Shown: positions 60,167 to 64,000 of the stretch, in pieces
How the letters are laid out: each line of letters opens with the position of its first letter
Position numbering within the stretch: position 1 is the first letter of the stretch
From: Fundicoccus sp052116145
GTDB lineage: Bacteria > Bacillota > Bacilli > Lactobacillales > Aerococcaceae
DNA: 64,000 bases
Reading direction: 5' to 3'
Assembly: GCF_052116145.1 (NCBI RefSeq)
Contig: NZ_JBQKLQ010000003.1
Location: forward strand, 124,001 to 188,000
Position numbers and translations under genes: made by a program
Notes under the pieces: model-generated
Databases searched by the model: none
The model's input: the letters and a program-made list of their open reading frames with translations, nothing else
What the model was told of the DNA's origin: nothing

Positions 60167-61111
60167 TTATTCTTCTGATGACTCTTCTTCTGTTTCATCT
60201 GTTTCTTCTGAATCTTCCGCTGCTTCATCAGATGTTGCTTCTGCAGAAACATCTAATGGGTAAGCATCGTTATCAGTCCATGCTGGTAAATCAGCACCTT
60301 CAGATACTTCATCTAATTTAACTGCCACATCTTCTGATTGGTACAATGACACGATGTGTGCATATAATTCATTCTCAACATCAGCTGCACGAGTCGCAAT
60401 CACGTTTTTGTAATCTGCTGCTAAACTTTCGATATCATCCCCATCAGAAAAAATCGCGTCTTCAACAGATAAACCAGCATCTAATGCAAAGTTATTATTA
60501 ACAAACACTGCCGCGACATCTGGTAAAACTTGTGCCAATTGAGCCGCTTCTAATTCTTCAAATTCAAGATTTTTATCATTGGCTGTAATATCATCTACAG
60601 TTGGTAAAACGCCTGCTTCATCATCCACTTCAATCACGCCAGCTTGCTCTAAAGCTAATAAGGCACGACCACCATTGGTTGGGTCATTTGGAATCCCGAT
60701 TTTATCGCCATCTTGTAAGTCATCTAAAGATTCAATTTTATCTGAATAAGCACGTAATGGGGCAACATAAGTAAACCCTAAAGCTGTTAAATCTCCGTCG
60801 TTTTCGTCATTCCAACTGTTTAAGAAAGCAATATGTTGGAAGGCATTCAAGTCAGTCGACCCATCTTGTAAAGAAATATTTGGTTGCACATAGTCAGTAA
60901 ACAAGACGATTTCAACCTCGATGCCCTCTTGGGATGCCTTCTCGACAACAACATCCCAAACATCGGCTTCATAATCACTTGCTACCCCAACCGTTACATG
61001 TTCGCCATCAAATTGTCCTGCTTCGTCTTGAGCGAAGACACTCACCGTTGAACTTGCTGCTAATAAACCTGCTAATGTGACTGCTGATAAACCTTTGATT
61101 AATTTTTTCAT
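60167..61111 (-). CDS. metQ: MetQ/NlpA-family methionine-binding protein
   Basis: 314 residues from the ATG at 61111 (MKKLIKGL), preceded by AAAGGAG. It captures D/L-methionine for a MetNI importer. The signal peptide ends at VSVFA-QDE, and there is no cysteine, so it lacks the lipobox that MetQ proteins usually have. ASDYEADVWDVVVEKA, FTDYVQPNISLQDGSTDLNAFQH and the GIPNDPTNGGRAL stretch are NlpA-family features (each quoted in part). The last 24 residues are almost only Glu, Asp, Ser, Thr and Ala, an unusual acidic tail. metN and metI are not adjacent. A T-box leader with a Met (AUG) specifier precedes it. Confidence 0.88.
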   Translation of the reverse strand: MKKLIKGLSAVTLAGLLAASSTVSVFAQDEAGQFDGEHVTVGVASDYEADVWDVVVEKASQEGIEVEIVLFTDYVQPNISLQDGSTDLNAFQHIAFLNSWNDENDGDLTALGFTYVAPLRAYSDKIESLDDLQDGDKIGIPNDPTNGGRALLALEQAGVIEVDDEAGVLPTVDDITANDKNLEFEELEAAQLAQVLPDVAAVFVNNNFALDAGLSVEDAIFSDGDDIESLAADYKNVIATRAADVENELYAHIVSLYQSEDVAVKLDEVSEGADLPAWTDNDAYPLDVSAEATSDEAAEDSEETDETEEESSEE

Positions 61112-61225
61112 TTGAAAATCTCCTTTATTTTTAAGTTTTAATAGTTGCTTAATAGTTGCTTGTATCGAAGTGTACATGCCCATTCGTAAATAACATCGAT
61201 CTATTTATCGACAGCCTCCTTCCAT

Positions 61226-61522
61226 AAAAAAAAACTCACGTCCTCTAACTTAATAGAAAGGACGTGAGTTCAACTCCGTGGTACCACCTTTGTTCGCTAT
61301 TCCATCACTAGAATAGCCTCTAACAGTACAGAAACACTCAGCTCTATACTGCGCAATGTTAACGGTTGCTGCCGTTCACTGTTTGTGACAAGTCATTCAC
61401 AGTGACCGCTCTGTGGCCATTTTCAACGAAACAAACGATGCTCATTTCCACCAACCATGAGCTCTCTAACAACGTTGCATTCATTTACTTTCCACTTCAT
61501 AGCGTTTCAATACTGGTTTGTA
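61226..61522 (-). promoter_or_regulatory. T-box riboswitch, methionine-specific
   Basis: Minus strand RNA: distal stem I motifs AGAGAGC and GGTTGGTGGAAA (around 61440-61470), a specifier region GAAAATGG with AUG at 61420-61418, the T-box AAAGGTGGTACCACGG (61291-61276) and a terminator, AACTCACGTCC/GGACGTGAGTT (61233-61243, 61260-61270), followed by nine T. Uncharged tRNA-Met should allow read-through into the metQ-like gene. Confidence 0.9.
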
Positions 61523-61528
61523 CTTCCT

Positions 61529-61557
61529 ATTCTAAGCCACCCTTTAATAAATGTCAA
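61529..61557 (-). promoter_or_regulatory. Promoter of the T-box/metQ transcript
   Basis: Minus strand TTGACA (61557-61552), 17-bp spacer, TAGAAT (61534-61529): near-consensus, with the start expected near 61522. Confidence 0.85.
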
Positions 61558-61636
61558 CACTTTTTAATCATAATTTTATCTCACTCTCATTTACCATAGC
61601 AAAATAGGGCTCTACATTGTCTAAGCGAGCAAATCG

Positions 61637-62701
61637 TTACTTTTTCCGCGTATATTTCTTAACCGCTGGCGCAATCACGTCTCCTAACAATTCAACATTT
61701 TTCATCAATTGCTGATGCGACACCCCGCCAAAATCCATTTGCGCAATGTAACGTTGGTGATTAAACTGCTCGTGTTGATATAAAATCTTCTCAATGATTT
61801 GTTGTGGACTACCGATATTCTGTACACTACGGACATCTGCCCCTTGCGCAAAGGCCTGCTTATGCATGCCTCTACCATTGGTCAGTTTCATCCCTTCGTT
61901 TAGATGTGGGTAGACCTCACGCATCGCTGTTTGCGAATCTTCTGCGGCATAAAACCAGCCCGCAATCGACACTGGAAAATCTTCGACTGAATAATTGTTG
62001 TGAACTAAAGCTTGACGGTAAGCATCAACAGATACCTTAAAAGAGGAAGCTGGCCCACCTAAGGTGGCTAAAAACATTGGAACCCCTTGTAAACCTGCCC
62101 GAACCGCACTTGCTGGTGAACCACCAACCGCCCGCCAAATCGGTAAACTACCATTTTTAGGACGTGGTAAGACGTGGGCATCGACTAAAGGGGCACGGTG
62201 TTTACCTTCCCAGTTAATTACCTCATGTTGATTAATCTGTAAGAGCAGATCAAATTTTTCTTCAAATAATTCTTCGTAATCTCGCAAATCATAGCCGAGC
62301 AATTCAAACAAACCGACCCTCGACGCACGACCAGCCACAATTTCGGCTCGCCCATCTGAAATTAAATCTAGCGTCGCAAAATCCTCGTACACACGGACCG
62401 GATCAGAGGTACTAATAATTGTTGAAGTACTAGCGATTTTTATCGTCTTTGTCGCTTGAGCAATCGCCGCCAGCACGACCGAATGGGCCTGCGTGGTAAA
62501 GTATTCTTGATGACTTTCACCTACACTAAAGAAATCCAAGCCTGCTTGCTCCGTCAATTGAGCCAGCTCGATGATTTCCTTTAATCTGGCTTGGGCGCTA
62601 GGTCGTTGGCCCGTATGAGGATTGGGTAGATGATCACCCAATGTATAAATCCCCAGCTCCATGCCCTTGCTCTCATCAATTCTATATGTTTCCATCCCCA
62701 T
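61637..62701 (-). CDS. LLM-class (luciferase-like) flavin-dependent oxidoreductase
   Basis: 354 residues from the ATG at 62701 (MGMETYRID). Bacterial-luciferase-like TIM barrel: MELGIYTLGDHLPNP near the start, DFFSVGESHQEYF (about 57-69), ASTSTIISTSDPVRVYEDFATLDLISDGRAE (quoted only as STIISTSDPVRVYEDFATLD) and the C-terminal GSPQQIIEKI. These use FMNH2 or FMN; the substrate is unknown. A TATAAT (minus strand 62750-62745) would start transcription near 62738, which cuts through the AGGAG of a longer reading (ATG at 62725), so I prefer 62701 with AAGG upstream; the longer form remains possible. Confidence 0.85.
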   Translation of the reverse strand: MGMETYRIDESKGMELGIYTLGDHLPNPHTGQRPSAQARLKEIIELAQLTEQAGLDFFSVGESHQEYFTTQAHSVVLAAIAQATKTIKIASTSTIISTSDPVRVYEDFATLDLISDGRAEIVAGRASRVGLFELLGYDLRDYEELFEEKFDLLLQINQHEVINWEGKHRAPLVDAHVLPRPKNGSLPIWRAVGGSPASAVRAGLQGVPMFLATLGGPASSFKVSVDAYRQALVHNNYSVEDFPVSIAGWFYAAEDSQTAMREVYPHLNEGMKLTNGRGMHKQAFAQGADVRSVQNIGSPQQIIEKILYQHEQFNHQRYIAQMDFGGVSHQQLMKNVELLGDVIAPAVKKYTRKK

Positions 62702-62825
62702 TTTTGCTACCTTCTTTCTTTTCATGTCTTTATGACTCCTGAACATTATAACATACACTTGAACATAAACTTCAGATTTCAAGCAGCAGTGGCTAGGCCT
62801 TTAAACCTTGATTATTTTTTTAGTG

Positions 62826-62864
62826 CAAAAAAACACACCCCATCTCTTACGAGACTGAGTGTGT
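62826..62864 (-). terminator. Terminator after tRNA-Leu
   Basis: ACACACCCCATCTC and GAGACTGAGTGTGT (plus strand 62833-62864) form the stem; the minus strand ends with seven T. Confidence 0.88.
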
Positions 62865-62870
62865 TAGCAA

Positions 62871-62956
62871 TGCCGAGGGCCGGAATCGAACCGGCACGGT
62901 GATCACTCACCGCAGGATTTTAAGTCCTGTGCGTCTGCCAGTTCCGCCACCCCGGC
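62871..62956 (-). tRNA. tRNA-Leu (anticodon UAA)
   Basis: 86 bases with a long variable arm. Acceptor strands GCCGGGG and CCTCGGC pair with one G-U, the anticodon loop is CTTAAAA (anticodon TAA), and the T loop is GGTTCGATTCC. Discriminator A at 62871; CCA is not encoded. Confidence 0.95.
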
Positions 62957-63023
62957 AAAAGAACTGTGCTCAACTATTCTAGCTTGTGACGTAGCAATAG
63001 TCAATACTCATGTCGACTTCTTT

Positions 63024-63578
63024 TTATAAATCTGAGGCAAGCAAGCTATACTGAAATAGATCTATCAATTTCCCTTGATTATCAAAGGCGCTTTGGCGGA
63101 TTCGGCCTTCATATTGCATGCCGCATTTTTCCATGACAAGACCTGAATTAGGATTTTCAACACTATGATGACCCACTAAACGATTGATTTCTAGTTCTTC
63201 GAAAGCAAATTTAATCAGTCGTTCGAAAGCTTCACTCATAAAGCCTTGGCGCCACCAGGCTTTTCCTAAGGCGTAGCCAATTTCCATGGCCTCAAGTCGC
63301 TCATCATTAATACCTAAAGCGATCGAACCAATCGGGTGGTCTGGATCTGATTTTAAACAGATAGCCCATGAGTAAGTCGTGGTTTCGTCATAGCCCTTGA
63401 CCCATATTTGAAGTATTTCTGCGGTCACGTCTTGAGAGGCATGACTTGGCCAAGTTAAGTAGCGGGTGACTTCATCATCGCTTGCCCAATTATGATACAT
63501 GGCTTTGGCATCTGCCAGAGTAAAACGTCTTAAAATTAAGCGGTCTGATTCTAGTTCTTTGGTTCCTAAATGCTTCAT
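63024..63578 (-). CDS. GNAT-family N-acetyltransferase (RimJ/RimL-like)
   Basis: 184 residues. TKELESDRLILRRFTLADA is the usual start, GSIALGIN and EIGYALGKAWWRQGFMSEA hold the acetyl-CoA binding strand and R/Q-x-x-G-x motif (RQGFMSEA), and HHSVENPNSGLVMEKCGM is the C-terminal signature. It transfers acetyl from acetyl-CoA to an amine, possibly a ribosomal protein N-terminus or a small metabolite. I use the ATG at 63578; a GTG three codons earlier overlaps AAGGGTG. Confidence 0.9.
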   Translation of the reverse strand: MKHLGTKELESDRLILRRFTLADAKAMYHNWASDDEVTRYLTWPSHASQDVTAEILQIWVKGYDETTTYSWAICLKSDPDHPIGSIALGINDERLEAMEIGYALGKAWWRQGFMSEAFERLIKFAFEELEINRLVGHHSVENPNSGLVMEKCGMQYEGRIRQSAFDNQGKLIDLFQYSLLASDL

Positions 63579-63692
63579 CGGCGTCACCCTTCTTGTTTTT
63601 ATTTAGCCAATAATATACCAGTTTGTGAAGCAGAAAGCAAACGAATTGTCAGATTGCGCTCTTGATACTCTGGTAGAGTCTGGCACAGAAAA

Positions 63693-63715
63693 CTCCCTAA
63701 CTCAGGGTCAGGGAG
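63693..63715 (-). terminator. Terminator after the sugar-dehydrogenase-like gene
   Basis: On the minus strand CTCCCT, an 11-base loop, AGGGAG and TTTT. It lies 125 bp after that gene's stop; the rest of 63588-63840 shows no gene. Confidence 0.6.
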
Positions 63716-63840
63716 AGGGGGATTTTTTAGTTTAATAAGGCAACTCAGAGTTAGTCATTGTTTGAAAACGAACGACGGCTAGACCTTAAGGGGCTTAACC
63801 GGCGTCATCCCCGACTTCATAGATGGGTTCAGTGATTTTG

Positions 63841-64000
63841 CTAGTTCTTTTTCTTGACTTGATAGAGTTTGCCACTATCTGTAATCGCATAGAGCGCGCC
63901 ATCTGAACCAATTAGAACATCTCGGAAACGCTCGCCTTCTTCAAGCAATAATCTTTCTTCAGCAACCACTTGTTGATTTTGAATCAGTAAGCGGGCAATA
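63841..64000 (-). CDS. PQQ-dependent sugar (glucose/sorbosone) dehydrogenase-like protein, C-terminal end only
   Basis: Only the last 52 codons are in the window. The translated end contains EEGERFRDVLIGSDGALYA and ITDSGKLYQV, matching the last blade of soluble aldose sugar dehydrogenase-like beta-propellers. The stop TAG is at 63843-63841. Full length, signal peptide and catalytic residues lie outside, so function remains tentative. Confidence 0.7.
   Translation of the reverse strand, partial: IARLLIQNQQVVAEERLLLEEGERFRDVLIGSDGALYAITDSGKLYQVKKKN

Noticed and set aside
61366..61599. 77-codon open frame on the plus strand
   Set aside because: Antisense of the T-box leader and its promoter.
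62630..62902. 90-codon open frame ending in ...RAGIEPAR
   Set aside because: It crosses the tRNA-Leu gene; the end peptide is the usual artefact of translating tRNA antisense.
1..64000. CRISPR arrays, insertion sequences or prophage
   Set aside because: No regularly spaced repeats, transposase, integrase or phage genes were seen.

Overview
The window comes from a low-GC Gram-positive bacterium. Bacillus-type control elements (CtsR operator, cre sites, GlnR box, T-box, NrdR boxes), direct ctsR-clpC linkage without mcsA/mcsB, and lactic-acid-bacterial gene types suggest the order Lactobacillales (Aerococcaceae or Carnobacteriaceae-like). This is inference from gene content; no marker rRNA is present.

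Layout. 1-3.1 kb: clpC (partial) and ctsR on the minus strand, then a two-subunit CoA-transferase on the plus strand. 3.2-6.8 kb: a B12-dependent class II ribonucleotide reductase behind a pair of NrdR boxes, then an ATP:cobalamin adenosyltransferase. 6.9-15.3 kb: a minus-strand glycosidase operon (GH43, ROK kinase, GH1, GH31, GH42) with a divergent LacI-type regulator after it. 17-18.8 kb: ArsR regulator and Old Yellow Enzyme. 19-24.6 kb: a gan-type galactooligosaccharide operon (binding protein, two permeases, GH42). 25-31 kb: a second importer operon with a GDSL esterase and a GH29 fucosidase. 31-45 kb: two YesM/YesN/YesL sensory sets around a third LplABC-type importer. 45-48.6 kb: an adenosylcobalamin riboswitch driving a transcobalamin-like (DUF4430) lipoprotein and an ECF S-component, next to an SsuABC-like importer. 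49-52.6 kb: a heterodimeric ABC exporter. 53-58 kb: PHP phosphatase, CstA-family transporter and its LytS/LytT pair. 58.6-64 kb: glutamine synthetase, a T-box controlled MetQ-like protein, an LLM flavin oxidoreductase, tRNA-Leu, a GNAT acetyltransferase and the end of a sugar-dehydrogenase-like gene.

How it fits together. (1) A carbohydrate island of about 40 kb: cytoplasmic exo-glycosidases matching the linkages of xyloglucan (alpha-xylosidase, beta-galactosidase, alpha-fucosidase, GH1, GH43) plus three ABC importers without their own ATPases. The GH43-to-GH42 operon and the second LplB-type operon have nearly identical promoters (cre site plus AAATTAG direct repeats about 21 bp apart), so this importer probably feeds that glycosidase set. 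(2) A vitamin B12 economy: uptake candidate under a B12 riboswitch, adenosylation (PduO type) and use (NrdJ). (3) A pyruvate-type sensing module: LytS/LytT with LytTR-like direct repeats in front of cstA.

Functions are assigned from visible motifs and gene order only; no database search was run. Where a start codon was moved, the Shine-Dalgarno sequence that decided it is stated.
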